Assembly (NCBI RefSeq): GCF_963678635.1
Contig: NC_087063.1
Span: 4,624,580-4,688,579, forward strand
Length of the DNA: 64,000 bases
Reading direction: 5' to 3'
Source of the DNA: Symsagittifera roscoffensis
Taxonomy: Eukaryota > Xenacoelomorpha > Acoela > Convolutidae
Below, in pieces: positions 23,200 through 36,585 of the stretch (position 1 is its first letter; each line of letters starts with the position of its first letter). Under the pieces are notes generated by a model, which was not told where the DNA came from, did no database searches, and was given only the letters and a program-made list of their open reading frames with translations. The position numbers were made by a program, and so were the translations under genes.

Positions 23200-26100
23200 A
23201 ATTGTATTGGTGTTGGTCTATTTGTGTTTGCTCACTACTTTTTGTTTTATTGGAGGTTGTTTTGGATGGTTTTTTCCTGGGGATATTGGTTTCTTCTTAT
23301 TTTTAGGTTTCAAGTTTTAAGGAAGCTTTCTAATTATCGCATCTCTAAGCATAATCAATTTTTTTAATTCTCAAACAGTTAGAAACGGTTATTTAGATAT
23401 TAGATCCATTCTAGACGCTCTGGGTCTGGTAGGTTCGATACTGTAGTAATTATGTTGCTAACACCTGAAAACGCTATTGAAACACAACTTAAAACTTTTT
23501 CTCTTCAATCGCATCTGATGCTACGATAAATATACACTATCATCAATTGCTCAAAGAGACTGAAACAACTCTGAATTTAAACGAAAGAGGTTTTTGACAA
23601 AAAATGATAATCAATTCATTTTGACTTGAAACGTTTACGATAATTGATTAAAACTCTCAGCCTTTTAGAGATTTCTTTGAGAAGCTCGTTTTTGTTCGCA
23701 ACCCATTCCAATCAATTGCGAACACTGAATTAAGAAGGTTTCCTAGCGCAAAAAAAGGTCTTAACAGTTAGTAAGGTTCTCAAAAACTTTGAAAATCTTT
23801 GTGGTCAAAGAAAGGTTCCCAAGATTTTAAAAACGACGTCGTTGCGTCCCAATTTACTGATTCTTAAGTTTTGCCAGATTTTACGAACAGTTTTAAAAAC
23901 TGAAGCCCCTTGTGCCTGATAAATAAAGCCGTTGTTGTTCCGACTTTCAAAGAAAACGGAATAATTATGCTCGGTGTTGTTTTGGTTTAATTCAGTCAAT
24001 TTTTACCGATCGAAATAGTAATTTTCAACAAAATTTTTTTTAAACACCATTAAAAATATTGACTCTCTGTGTTCAAATGTAAACAGATAATTCACCTTCG
24101 ATTAATTTTTTTAAAGTTCTGGGGGTTTGAAAATTGCCAAATTTGCCATGTTCTGGACTAAATTATGCGCGTTTGAAAGAGTTAAATCATAATTCTGCGA
24201 GCATAACGCACGGCAAATTATCCTGAACAACAAAACCGTTCCCAATTGAATGGAGGCTAGCTCATTAGTGGTCGTATAATTTTCGTACAACTCAAAATTT
24301 TACACTTTGATATTGTCCAAAATCTACAGGTTTTCAATAATTTTTTTTCCCACAAACTAATTGATATGAATCAAGGGACGGTCGGAACATTCAGGGCTTT
24401 TCCCTGATATACGAGCAGTCTTGTTTACCTTTAGTATGGTCCGTGGGTTCCTCCTCTGTTTGGATGCTCGTTGAAGCTCACTCGGGGCTTTCTAATAGCA
24501 TCTCTCGAGTGAGCTCCTCTATATCTAGATTCGCTCTTGTTTCCCAGGAGGTCATCCAATGTGTCCATTATGGCCTGAGTGCGTCTTTCCCTCATCGCGT
24601 CTATCCTGGTGTCGAGAGTCCCAAGAAACTGCTCTTGCTGACTCCGAAGCTGCTCCAAGTCAGCCCTCAATCATTTCTTCCTTTCTTCAGCTTCCTGCGT
24701 CATTCGCGACAAGTTTCTGGTCAAGTGCTCATCTGTCCTAGCTTTTCAGCATTTTTCGCTTTTACTAATTGCCTTTCTATTGCGATTTAATTCCTCCGCA
24801 GACGTTCTCTCTCAACTTGAACTGCTCTTTCTAGTTCACTCATTCTTATTGACATCTGTGCATTTTGCATCAATGGAGTCACTGGTAATGATGTCACCTT
24901 TTTCGTGCCAGGCAGTTTAATACTGGTTGAATCTCTCGAAAGTCCTTCATAATACGCCTCTAGTTCCCCTATTGTGGTCTTGGCCCGGTGAACCTAGTCG
25001 TTCGTGATTGCATGGCCAAATTGTTCCTTTTCATGAACTATCTTGGCTGTTGTATTCCATCATTGGTCTTGTTTATAGTTTTCACCGAACCAAATTGATC
25101 CAAATAGCCATTTTCCTTGTTTGTGCGGGTACTCCGTTTTCATGAGTCGAACTGTTCAAGCTCACTTGAGACTCAGAGTCATCAATTTATCTATTTTTTT
25201 CATCCTCTTCCTGGGTGTCGACTTCATCGCCAGTTCCCGTTTCCATGGTAAACGGAAAGAAACTTCCCAAAGTCTTATTTACTCGTTCCGGAAACGAAGA
25301 AGACGTTGCCGCTTTCTCGATCAACTCACGCATCATGGTATTGTCTGCAGGTGAGCCTCCTACTGTCGGGTTTTCAATCGAAAGGTTGGACAGTTCCGAA
25401 ATTTCCTCTAGATCAAGAGTCCAGGTCGAAGTAGCGAAATCGTGGCTTTGTTCTATGGGAGTAGATTCACTCGTTAACCTTCTTTTCCTTCTGTTCTACG
25501 TATCGCTCGATTCTCCTCCAGAGTGGTGCTCGGATGGATCTCTACTTCCAACATTGCCCTTTTGTCTTCGGAGGCCTTTTGACTCCTTGTTTTAACCATT
25601 CCGCCTAAAACATTCTTCCTTTTCATGTTACGAGTCTTCTTGGTCCTTTCCACAAAAGGATGATAATTGATTTCCTTTGTTTCTTTGGTAAAAAATTCCT
25701 AGAGCTATCACTTAGCTTAGGTATCCTCGACTTGTCCAGATTCATCTTAATCTATTGCTTTTCACTAATCACTTAACTGGTTCACTTGCTACCGTATTTG
25801 TTGTCTGAGAACTGATAATACTAACACAACAAAATAATGCCCAAAAGCTTTAACTAACATGTGACCACGAATCTTATTAAATTATCACAGTACAGCGTAT
25901 ATACAAAATACGCATAGCAATTGGATAATGGCTATTGGATAAAAAGCTAGCACAGTGTGATGATATCAATACATTTATAAGATAGTACAGTCGCTACCCT
26001 GTTGAGAACAATTATTAGGAATTAAAAAATAAATTCTACTCAACTTGAATACAGAAGAATTTGAAAAATGTATAGTTTTGCGACTGGTCTGTAGCAATTT

Positions 26101-27345
26101 AATAGTCGAACTGGTTTCTAATGAAAGGACTTTCCTTGTTTAGTGCCGCACAGACAAAACAGACAAGACAAGGAGGCAGTCTTTCTCTCAAGTGGGCTTC
26201 CATTGCACCAACCGAATTCTGTCTTACCTATTTGCCTTCGGATTGCCCGAACAAGACCTACTAAAACTATCAAGGCAACCACTCTTCCAAAAAAACAGTT
26301 TTATATTGTAATCCAAATAAATCAGTGTCGAATTTTGTTTTAGGTTAGAACAGTGTCACGAATCTCCGGGCTAAGACCTGCTTTGATTTTACTATGGTCT
26401 TTCCAATTTTTGTTTAAAGGCAGGTTTCCATTGCAGTCACTGGTTTCCTGTCTTTTTTTGGTCCGTCTATTTGTCCTAATATTTTAACCCTATTCACTAA
26501 ATGTATTGTCTTAGTTTATGTTCGTACAAAAAGTTTTTTGACCCCTCCGGGTTGGCGTTAGGGGACCCTTTCCGAATTGGCAAAACAGGACCCCTCCGAA
26601 TTGGGACCCCTTCGACATGTTACACCTCCGTATTTGCAAAAAACAAGACCCCTCCGAATTGGGATATCTACGAATAGGCAAAAAACAGTACCCCTCCGAT
26701 ATGACCCCCCCCCCCCGGATAGGCAAAATATGTCCCTTTAGAGTTGGGTCCCTGCGCATAGGCAAAATATGACCCTTCCGATGTGTCAAAAAGGTAAACG
26801 GAGACCCCTCTGGATACGGTCTCAGAGCCTATTATGCAAAATCAACTAAGAAGGAAGGGTTCGTTCTGGCTTCAGACACATCCGGATTGAAGCTAAGCTT
26901 CTTGCTAAACAATTTCCTTTAACTGTGAGGGATCTTTTGACAAGCCTAATTCCGTCTTGATTGTCTTTTTCTAGGTTCCCTAACCCTTCGCAATAAGCGA
27001 GCACAACGTAAAAACGTCTTATTCAACCGTCGCTGCCTCTTGGTAGGGATATAAATGCTTTCCCAAAAAAGTTACAAACCGTGAAGGGTCTACTTTCAAA
27101 AACCGGTTGTTTTGGTATACGCAATCTTAAAAATTTTCTATGCTTAGTTTCTTCAAAAAACAATTAGCTTACGTTTAAACTTACTTAAATCCTGTTCTAA
27201 CGGTACTGACATGAACTCGATCTGTCCAGTTGTTCTAGAATTTTAAAAAATTGTCTCTTATTCAAACTCAACAAAACTTCGAACTTACAGGTTCTGCCAA
27301 TTTTTTTTCACAATTCTTCTCTTATTGAACTAAAAATTTTTGATC
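23200..27345 (-). repeat. Array unit 3, left-truncated
   Basis: Begins abruptly at 'ttgtattggtgttgg', equivalent to about 14032 in unit 1, fused to the minisatellite of unit 2. Hairpin at 24392-24406 with one stem mismatch. In the gag relic it shares a variant block with unit 1 ('gcatcaatggagtcactggt'), suggesting these two units are closest relatives there. Confidence 0.8.
24431..25650 (-). pseudogene. gag-like N-terminal relic, unit 3
   Basis: Carries the same coiled-coil C-terminal block (24431-24670, 79 codons) and upstream fragments as units 1 and 2, again split among frames. Clearly non-functional as a single frame. Confidence 0.55.
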
Positions 27346-30300
27346 TGAGCATCACTGTCGAGGGTGATTCGATGTGTAAAAGTATTAAGTAAAGATATGC
27401 CGGAACAATGATATATGATTAGTTTAAATAAACTAACCTCCTATCGAATGGCAAATTAATTAACCTAGTCTATTGGAATTATTTTTTATCAATATGACTG
27501 TGATTACTTCAACAAGTAGCCTTCATTAAGCAATGACTCAGAGTTTGAAATTTTGAAAAGCAATTGAATTGATCACAAGTCCCCTTAGTTTGTCCCCTTT
27601 ACACAAGCATTGTAGAGTAAAAGAGTTTGCGTCTGATATTGTATAGAAAACAAAAATTTGTGTGCGATAATCCAATTTGAAATGATATAACTTGCCACAT
27701 ACGTTTTGCCTGTATGGAACAAAACCCGCACAAATTTCTCAAATCTGGTCAACTTGACGATTTTCAACCCTTTATAACTATACCAAAAAAGGTAACAGAT
27801 GAATTGTTTTTACAAGTCCTTAATAGTTTTATGATAATAAACAAAAATTTATTGAACAAGGCTCGTTGAAAAATTGTAAAAGCCACTGCGAGCAAAACTA
27901 TTGAGCCACTTTTTTCGAAAGACCGAAGAATAATATATGAGAACAATTCATGTTTGGAAGAATCATTTCTAAAATTTTTAATTACTTTCATTTTTATTTC
28001 AAGGTTTTTTTCAAAAAAAGCTTCTAAACAATCTACTGAAAAATCAGTGAGCTATCAAGCAAAAAATCTTTTCTGAAAAATGTGTTTCAAATATTGGAAA
28101 TGATATAGTTTATTCTATTTATGCATTGAATCGTCGAGACAACTCTTTGCAATTACAACTTTTTAGATTTCTCGTCAATTGTATTGGTTTTGGTCTACTT
28201 GTGTTTGGTCACTACTTTTTGTTTTGTTGGAGGTGGTTTTTGATGGTTTTTTCTGGGGATATTGGTGTATTCTTATTTTTAGGTTTCAAGTCTCAAGGAA
28301 GCATAATCAATTTTTGTAATTCTCAAACAGTTAGAGCTATTATTTAGATATTAGATCATTTCTAGACTCTCTGGGTCTGTTAGGTTCGATACTGTAGTGA
28401 TTATGATGTTAAAACCTGAAAACGCAACTTATAACTCACAACTATTGAAACACAACTTAAAACTCTTTCTCTTCAATCATATCTGACGCTGCGATAAATA
28501 TGCACTATCATCATTTGCTCGAAGAGACTCAAACAACTCTCAATTTAAAAGAAAGAAGTTTTTGACAAAAAAATGATTATCAATATATTTTGAATTGAAA
28601 CGCTTACGATAATTGATTAAAACTCTCAGCCTTTTAGAGATTTCTTTGAGAAGCTCGTTTTTGTTCGCAACCCATTCCAATAATTTACGAACACTGAATT
28701 AAGAAGGTTTCCCACGCGCAAAAAAAGTTCTTAACAGTTAGTAAGGTTCTCAAAAACTTTGACAATCTTTGTGGTCAAAGAAAGGTTACCAAGATTTTAA
28801 AAATGACGTCTTTACGTCCCAATTTACTGCTTCTTAAGTTTTGCCAGATTTCACGAGCAGTTTTAAATAATTAAGCCCCTTGTGCCTGATTAATGAAGCC
28901 GTTATTGTTCCGACTTTCAAAGAAAACGGAATATTTATGCTCCGTGTTTTCTTTTTATTTCAGTCATTTTTCACCAATCGAAATAGTAATTTTCAACAAA
29001 ATTTTTTTTTTATACACCATTAAAAAAATTGACTCTCTGTGTTCAAATGTAAACAGATAATTCACCTCCAATTAATTTTTTCAAAGTTCTGGGGGTCTAA
29101 AAATTGCCAAATTTGCCATGTTTTGGACTAAATTATGCGCGTTTGGAAGAGTTAAATCATAATACTGAGAGCATAACGCACGGCAAGTTATCCTGCACAA
29201 CAAAATCGTTCCCAATTGAATTGAGGCTAGCTAATTAGTGGTCGTATTATTTTTGTACAACTCAAAATTTTACACTTTGATTTTGTCCAAAATCTACAAT
29301 TTCTAAGTAATTTCTTTTCTCACAAATTAATTGATATGAATTAAGGGGGAACATTCAGGGCTTTGCCCTGATATACGAGCAGTCTTGTTTACCTTTAGTA
29401 AGGCCCGTATCATTCTTATTGACATCTGTTCATTTTGCTTACATGCTATCTTCAATCCTGGTCAAGGCCTCTTCCATTGAAGCTCCGTTGTCCATCAATG
29501 GAGTCACTAGTGTTTATTTCACCTTTTTTGTGCCAGGCAGTTTAGTACTGGTTGAAACTCGCGCTGTTCCTCTCTGTCTCGAAAGTCCTTCATAATACGC
29601 CTCTTGTTCCCCTATTGTGGTCTTGGCTCGGTGAACCTAGTCGTTCCTGATTGCATGGCCGAATTGGTCTATTTCATGAACTCTCTTGGCTGTTGTATTC
29701 CATCAATGGTCTTGTTTATGGTTTTCACAGAACCAAATTGATTCGAATAGCCCTTTTCCTTGTGTGTGTTGGTGCTCCGTTTTCGTGAGTCGAACTGTTC
29801 AAGCTCACTTGAGACTCAGAGTCATCGATTTACCTGTTTTTTTTTTTCATTCTTTTCCTGGGTGTCGACTCCATGGAAAACGGAAAGAAACTTCTCAAAG
29901 TCTTCTTTTCTCGTTCCGAAAACAAAGAAGACGTTGCCGCTTTCTCGATCAACCCATGCATCATGGTACTGTCTGCAGGTGAGCCTCCTACTGTCTGGTT
30001 TTCGATCGAAAGGTTGGACAGTTCCAAAATTTCCTTTTTATTAAGAGTCCAGGTCGAAGTAGCGAAATCGTGGCTTTGTATTATGGGAATAGATTCACTC
30101 GTTAACCTTCTTTTCCTTCCGTTCCACGTATCGCTCGATTCTGATCCAGAGTGGGTCTCCGATGAATCTTTAATTCCAACATTGCCCTTGCCTCTTCGGA
30201 GGTCTTTTGATTCCTTGTTTCAACCATTCCGCCTGAAACATTCTTCCCTTTCTTGTTACGAGTCTTCTTGGTCCTTTCCACAAAAGGATCATAATTGATT

Positions 30301-31803
30301 TTGTTTGTTTCTTCGGTAAAATTTTCCCAGAACTATCACTTAGCTTAGGTATCCTCGTTTTGTCCAGATTCGTCTTAATCTATTGCTTTTCACTAATCAC
30401 TCAACTGATTCACTTGCTACCGTATTTGTTGTCTGAGAACTGATAATACTAACACAACAAAATAATAAACAAAAGTTTTAACTAACATGTGACCACGAAT
30501 ATACTCAACTTGAATACAGAAGAATTTGAAAAATGTATGAGTATTGCGATTGGTCTGTACCAATTTAATAGTCGTGCTGGTTTCTAAAGAAAGAACTTTC
30601 CTTGTTTAGTACCGCACAGACAAAACAGACAAGACAAGAAAGCAGTCTTTCTCTCAAGTGGGCTTCCATTGCACCCACCGAGTTCTGTCTTACCTATCTG
30701 CCTTCGGATTGCCCGAACAAGACCTACTAAAACTATCAAGGCAACCACTCTTCCAAAAAAACAGTTTTGTGTTGTAATCCAAATAAATCAGTGTCGAATT
30801 TTGTTTTAGGTTAGACCTAGTGTCACGAATCTCCGGGCTAAGACCTGTTTTGATTTTATTATGGTCTTTCCAATTTTTATTTAAAGGCAGAATTCCAGTG
30901 CAGTCACTGGTTTCCTGTCTTTTTGGTCCGTCTATTTGTCCTAATATCTTAACCCTATTCACTAAATGTATTGTCTTAGTTTATGTTCGTACAAAAAGTT
31001 TTTTGACCCCTCCGGGTCGGCGTTCGGGGACTGTTTCCGAATTGGCAAAACAGGGCCCCTCCGATTTGAGACCCCTTCGAAATGGTACCCCTCCGTATTT
31101 GCAAAAAACAGGACCCCTCCGAATTGGGATATCTACGAATAGGCAAAAAACAGTACCCCTCCGAAATGACCCCCCCCCCCCGGATAGGCAAAATATGTCC
31201 CTTTAGAGTTGGGACCCCTGCGCATAGGCAAAATATGACCCTTCCGATGTGTTAAAAAGGTAAACGGAGACCCTTCTGGATACGGTCTCAGAGCCTATTA
31301 TGCAAAATCAACTAAGAAGGAAGGGTTTGTTCTGGCTTCAGACACATCCGGATTGAAGCTAAGCTTCTTGCTAAACAATTTCCTTTAACTGTGAGGGATC
31401 TTTTGACTTGCCTAATTCCGACTTGATTGTCTTTTTTTAGGTTCCCTAACCCTTCGCAATAAGCGAGCACAACGTAAAAACGTCTTCTTCAACCGTCGCT
31501 GCCTCTTGGTAGGGATATAAGTGCTTTCCCAAAAAAGTTACAAACCGTGAAGGGTCTACTTTCAAAAACCGGTAGTATCGCAATCTTAAAAATTTTCTAT
31601 GCTTAGTTTCTTCAAAAAACAATTTGCTTACGTTTAAACTTACTTAAATCCTGTTCTAACGGTACTGACATGAACTGGAACTGTCCACTTGATCTAGAAT
31701 TTTAAAAAATTGTCTATTATTCAAACTCAAAAAACTTCAAACTTACAGGTTCCACCAATTTTTTTTCACAATTCTTCTCTTATTGAACTAAAAATTTTTG
31801 ATT
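27346..31803 (-). repeat. Array unit 4
   Basis: 4458 bp. Perfect hairpin at 29356-29370. Immediately to the right of the hairpin it lacks about 0.4 kb present in units 1-3, which removes the coiled-coil block. The same deletion junction occurs in unit 5. A further gap near 30500 removes sequence carrying 'cagcgtatatacaa' in the other units. Confidence 0.8.
29400..30290 (-). pseudogene. gag-like relic, unit 4, coil deleted
   Basis: Retains the N-terminal and Ser/Glu-rich blocks (for example 30027-29830) but joins 'agtaaggcccgt' directly to 'atcattcttattgac', missing the coiled coil. Non-functional. Confidence 0.5.
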
Positions 31804-34800
31804 TGAGCATCACTGTCGAGGGTGATTCGATGTGTAAAAATATTAAGTAAAGATATGGCGGAACAATGATATATGATTAGTTTAAATAAACTAACCTCCT
31901 ATCGAATGGCAAATTAATTAACCTACTCTATTGGAATTATTTTTTATCAATATGACTGTGATTACTTCAACAAGTAGCCTTCATTAAGCAATGACTCAGA
32001 ATTTGAAATTTTAAAAAGCAATTGAATTGATCACAAGTCCCCTTAGTTTGTCCCCTTTACACAAGCATTGTAGAGTAAAAGACTTTGCGTCTGATATCGT
32101 ATAGAAAACAAATATTTGTGTGCGATAATCCAATTTGAAATGATATAACTTGCCACATACGTTTTGCCTGTATGGAACAAAACCCGCACAAATTTCTCAA
32201 ATCTGGTCAACTTGACGATTTTCTACCCTTTATAACTATACCAAAAAAGGTAACAGATGAATTTTTTTTACAAGTCATTAATAGTTTTATGATAATAAAC
32301 AAAAATTTATTGAACAAGGCTCGTTGAAAAATTGTAAAAGCCACTGCGAGCAAAACTATTGAGCCACTTTTTTCGAAAGACGGAAGAATAATATATGAAA
32401 ATTCATGTTTGGAAGAATCATTTCTAAAATTTTTTATTACTTTCATTTTTATTTCAAGGTATTTTCCAAAAAAAGCTTCTAAACAATCAACTGAGAAGTC
32501 AGTGAGCTATCAAGCAAAACTTATTTCCAAAAAAATGTGTTTCAAATATTGGAATTGATATAGTTTATTCTATTTATGCATTGAATCGTCGAGACAACTC
32601 TTTGCAATTACAACTTTTTAGTTTTCTCGTCAATTGTATTGGTGTTGCTTTATTTGTATTTGGTCACTATTTTTGTTTTGTTGGAGGTTGTTTTGGATAG
32701 TTTTTTTCTGGGGATTTTGGGGTCTTTTTATTTTTAGGTTTCAAGTCTCAAGGAAGCATAATCAATTTTTGTAATTCTCAAACAATTAGAAGCTATTATT
32801 TAGATATTAGATCATTTCTAGACACTCTGGGTCTGGTAGGTTCGATACTGTAGTGATTATGATGTTAACACCTGAAAACGCAATTTATAACTCACAACTA
32901 TTGAAACACAACTTAAAACTCTTTCTCTGCAATCGCATCTGATGCTTCGATAAATATGCATTATCATCATTTGCTCAAAGAGACTTAAACAACTCTCAAT
33001 TTGAAAGAAAGAGGTTTTTGACAAAAAATTGATAATCAATTCATTTTGAATTGAAACGTTTACGATAATTGATTAAAACTCTCAGCCTCTTAGAGATTTC
33101 TTTGAGAAGCTCGTTTTTGATCGCAACCCATGCCAATAAGTTGCGAACACTGAATTAAGAAGGTTTCCTACGCGCAAAAAAAGTTCTTAATAGTTAGTAA
33201 GGTTCTCAAAAACTTTGAAAATTTTTTTGGTCAAAGAAAAGTTCCCAAGATTTTAAAAACGACGTCGTTGCGTCCCAATTTACTGATTCTTAAGTTTTGC
33301 CAGATTTTACGAGCAGTTTTAAAAACTTAAGCCCTTTGTGCCTGATAAATGAAGCCGTTATCATTCCGACTTTCAAAGAAAACGGAATTTTTATGCTCGG
33401 TGTTGTTTTGTTTTAATTCAGTCAATTTTTACCGATCGAAATAATAATTTTCAACAAAATTTTTTTGAAACACCACTAAAAATATTGACTCTCTGTGTTC
33501 AAATATAAACAGATAATTCACCTCCGATTAATTTTTTAAAAGTTCTGGGGGTCTAAAAATTGCCAAAATTGCCATGTTTGGGAATAAATTATGCGCGTTT
33601 GAAAGAAGTACATCATAATGCTGAGAGCATAACGCACGGCAAGTTATCCTGCACAACAAAATCGTTCCCAATTGAATTGAGGCTAGCTAATTAGTGGTCG
33701 TATTATTTTCGTACAACTCAAAATTTTACACTTTGATATTGTCCAAAATCTACAGGTTCTCAATAATTTCTTTTCTCACAAATTAATTGATATGAATTAA
33801 GGGGGAACATTCAGGGATTTGCCCTGATATACGAGCAGTCTTGTTTACATTTAGTAAGGTCCGTATCATTCTTATTGACATCTGTTCATTTTGCTCACAT
33901 GCTATCTTCAATCCTGGTCAAGGCCTCTTCCATTGAAGCTCCGTTGTCCATCAATGGAGTCACTAGTGTTTATTTCACCTTTTTGTGCCAGGCAGTTTAG
34001 TACTGGTTGAAACTCGCGCTGTTCCTCTCTGTCTCGAAAGTCCTTCATAATATACCTCTAGTTCCCCTATTGTGGTCTTGGCCCGGTGAACCTAATCGTT
34101 CCTGATTGCATGGCCGAATTGTTCATTTTCATGAATTCTTTTGGCTGTTGTATTCCATCAATGGTCTTGTTTATGGTTTTCACCGAACCAAATTGATTCG
34201 AATAGCCCTTTTCCTTGTGTGTGTTGGTGCTCCGTTTTTGTGAGTCGAACTGTTCAAGCTCACTTGAGACTCAGAGTCATCGATTTACCTGTTTTTTTTA
34301 ATTCTTTTCCTGGGTGTCGACTCCATGGAAAACGGAAAGAAACTTCTCAAAGTCTTCTTTTCTCGTTCCGAAAACAAAGAAGACGTTGCCGCTTTCTCGA
34401 TCAACTCATGCATCATGGTACTGTCTGCAGGGGAGCCTCCTTCTGTCTGGTTTTCAATCGAAAGGTTGGACAGTTCCAAAATTTCCTTTTTATTAAGAGT
34501 CCAGGTCGAAATCGAAATCGTGGCTTTGTATTATGGGAATAGATTCACTTGTTAACCTTCTTTCCTTCCGTTCCACGTATCGCTCGATTCTCATCCAGAG
34601 TGAGGCTCCGATGAATCGTTACTTCCAACATTGCCCTTGCCTCTTCGGAGGTCTTTTGACTCCTTGTTTCAACCATTCCGCCTAAAACATTCTTCCCTTT
34701 CTTATTACGAGTCTTCTTGGTCCTTTCCACAAAAGGACCATAATTGATTTTTTTTTGTTTCTTCGTTAAAAGTTTCCTAGAGCTATCACTTAGCTTAGGT

Positions 34801-36410
34801 ATCCTCGTTTTGTCCAGATTTATCTTAATCTATTGTTTTTCACTAATCACTTAACTGATTCACTTACTACCGTATTTGTTGTCTCAGAACTGATAACACT
34901 AACACAACAAAATAATGTCCAAAAGTTTTAACTAACATGTGACCACGAATCTTATTAAATTATCACAGTACAGCGTATATACAATTTATGCACAGCAATT
35001 GGATAATGGCTATTGGATGAAAACCTAGCACAGTGTGATGATATCATTATATTTAAAAGATAGTAAAGTCGCTACCCTGTTGAGAACAATTTTTAAGAAT
35101 TATAAAATAAATTCTACTCATCTTGAATACAGAAGAACTTGAAAAATGTATGAGTATTGCGATTGGTCTGTAGCAATTTAATAGTCGTGCTGGTTTCTAA
35201 AGAAAGAACTTTCCTTGTTTAGTGCCGCACAGACAAAACAGACAAGACAAGAAGGCAGGCTTTCTCTCAAGTGGGCTTCCATAGCACCCACCGAGTTCTG
35301 TCTTACCTATCTGCCTTCGGATTGCCCGAACAAGACCTACTAAAACTATCAAGGCAACCACTCTTCCAAAAAAGCAGTTTTGGATTGTAATCCAAATAAA
35401 TCAGTGTTCAATTCTGTTTTCGGTTAGACCTAGAGTCACGAATCTCCGGGCTAAGACCTGTTTTGATTTTACTATGGTCTTTCCAACTTTTATTTAAAGG
35501 CAGGTTTCCAGTGCAGTCACTGGTTTCCTGTCTTTTTTTGGTCCGTCTATTTGTCCTAATATCTTAACCTTATTCACTAAATGTATTGTCTTAGTTTATA
35601 TTCGTACAAAAAGTTTTTTGACCCCTCCGGGTTGGCGTTCGGGGACCCTTTCCGAATTGGCAAAACAGGACCCCTCCGAATTGGGACCCCTTCGATATGT
35701 TACACCTCCGTATTTGCAAAAAACAAGACCCCTCCGAATTGGGATATCTACGAATAGGCAAAAAACAGTACCCCTCCGAAATGACCCCCCCCCCCCGGAT
35801 AGGCAAAATATGTCCCTTTAGAGTTGGGACCCCTGCGCATAGGCAAAATATGAACCTTCCGATGTGTCAAAAAGGTAAACGGAGACCCTTCTGGATACGG
35901 TCTCAGAGCCTATTATGCAAAATCAACTAAGAAGGAAGGGTTCGTTCTGGCTTCAGGCACATCCGGATTGAAGCTAAGCTTCTTGCTAAAAATTTTTTTT
36001 TAACAGTGAGGAGTTTCTTAACAAGCCTAATTCCGACTTGATTGTCTTTTTCTAGATTCTGTAACCCTTCAAAATAGTCGAGCACAACGTAAAAACGTCT
36101 TATTCAACCGTCGCTGCCTCTTGGTAAGGATTTAGGGGGTTTCCCATACCGTGTAGTATCTACTTTCAAAAACCGGTGGTTTTGTTATACGCAATTTTAA
36201 AAATTTTCAATGCTTAGTTTTTCAAAAAACAATTAGCTTACGTTTAAACTTACTTAAATCCTGTTCTAACGGTACTGACATGAACTGGATTTGTCCAGTT
36301 GTTATAGAATTTCAAAAAAATTGTCTAATATACAAACTCAAAAAAACTTCGAATTTACAGGTTCCGCTTTTTCACAATTCTTGTCTTATTGACCTAAAAA
36401 ATTTTTGATC
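31804..36410 (-). repeat. Array unit 5, right edge of array
   Basis: 4607 bp. Shares the ~0.4-kb deletion of unit 4 beside the hairpin (33812-33826, one mismatch). It ends at 'gatc' before TGAGC at 36411, where unrelated sequence begins. Confidence 0.8.
33860..34730 (-). pseudogene. gag-like relic, unit 5, coil deleted
   Basis: Blocks at 34730-34545 ('MVETRSQ') and 34479-34285 match unit 2 closely. The coiled-coil block is absent through the deletion shared with unit 4. Non-functional. Confidence 0.5.
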
Positions 36411-36585
36411 TGAGCTCAAAAGGCCTGATTTGTTCAAGTTCAATGCCAAAAACCGATCTAAAGCATTTTGGCATTTTTGATCTGAGCATTTTTTGATCTG
36501 AGCTCAAAAGGCCTGATTTGTTCAAGTTCAATGCCAAAAACCGATCTAAAACATTTAGCTGAAAAAAAATGTCATTAACAATGCT
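36411..36585. repeat. 88-bp tandem duplication
   Basis: 'tgagctcaaaaggcctgat' at 36411 recurs at 36499 with the following ~60 bp nearly identical. It begins exactly at the right edge of the array, and its TGAGC is the pentanucleotide shared with unit boundaries. Confidence 0.8.

Larger units (their letters stand above)
13202..36410 (-). repeat. Head-to-tail array of five ~4-5.6-kb units
   Basis: The same ordered landmarks recur five times: 'tgagcatcactgtc', 'ggtttcaagtctcaagg', the CAGGGCTTTGCCCTG hairpin, 'ccgcacagacaaaacag' and a CCCCTCCGAATTGG minisatellite. Unit starts lie at 13202, 18837, about 23200 (truncated), 27346 and 31804. Both outer edges fall at the same pentanucleotide, TGAGC (13202 and 36411). 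The array therefore holds whole units rather than n+1 long terminal repeats. Each unit carries a decayed minus-strand gag-like frame, which suggests derivation from the 5' end of an LTR retrotransposon. The strand given refers to that frame. Confidence 0.85.

Noticed and set aside
13202-36410. Array as tandem LTR-internal-LTR copies formed by unequal crossing-over
   Set aside because: That would leave one more LTR than internal regions; both edges instead fall at the same unit boundary.
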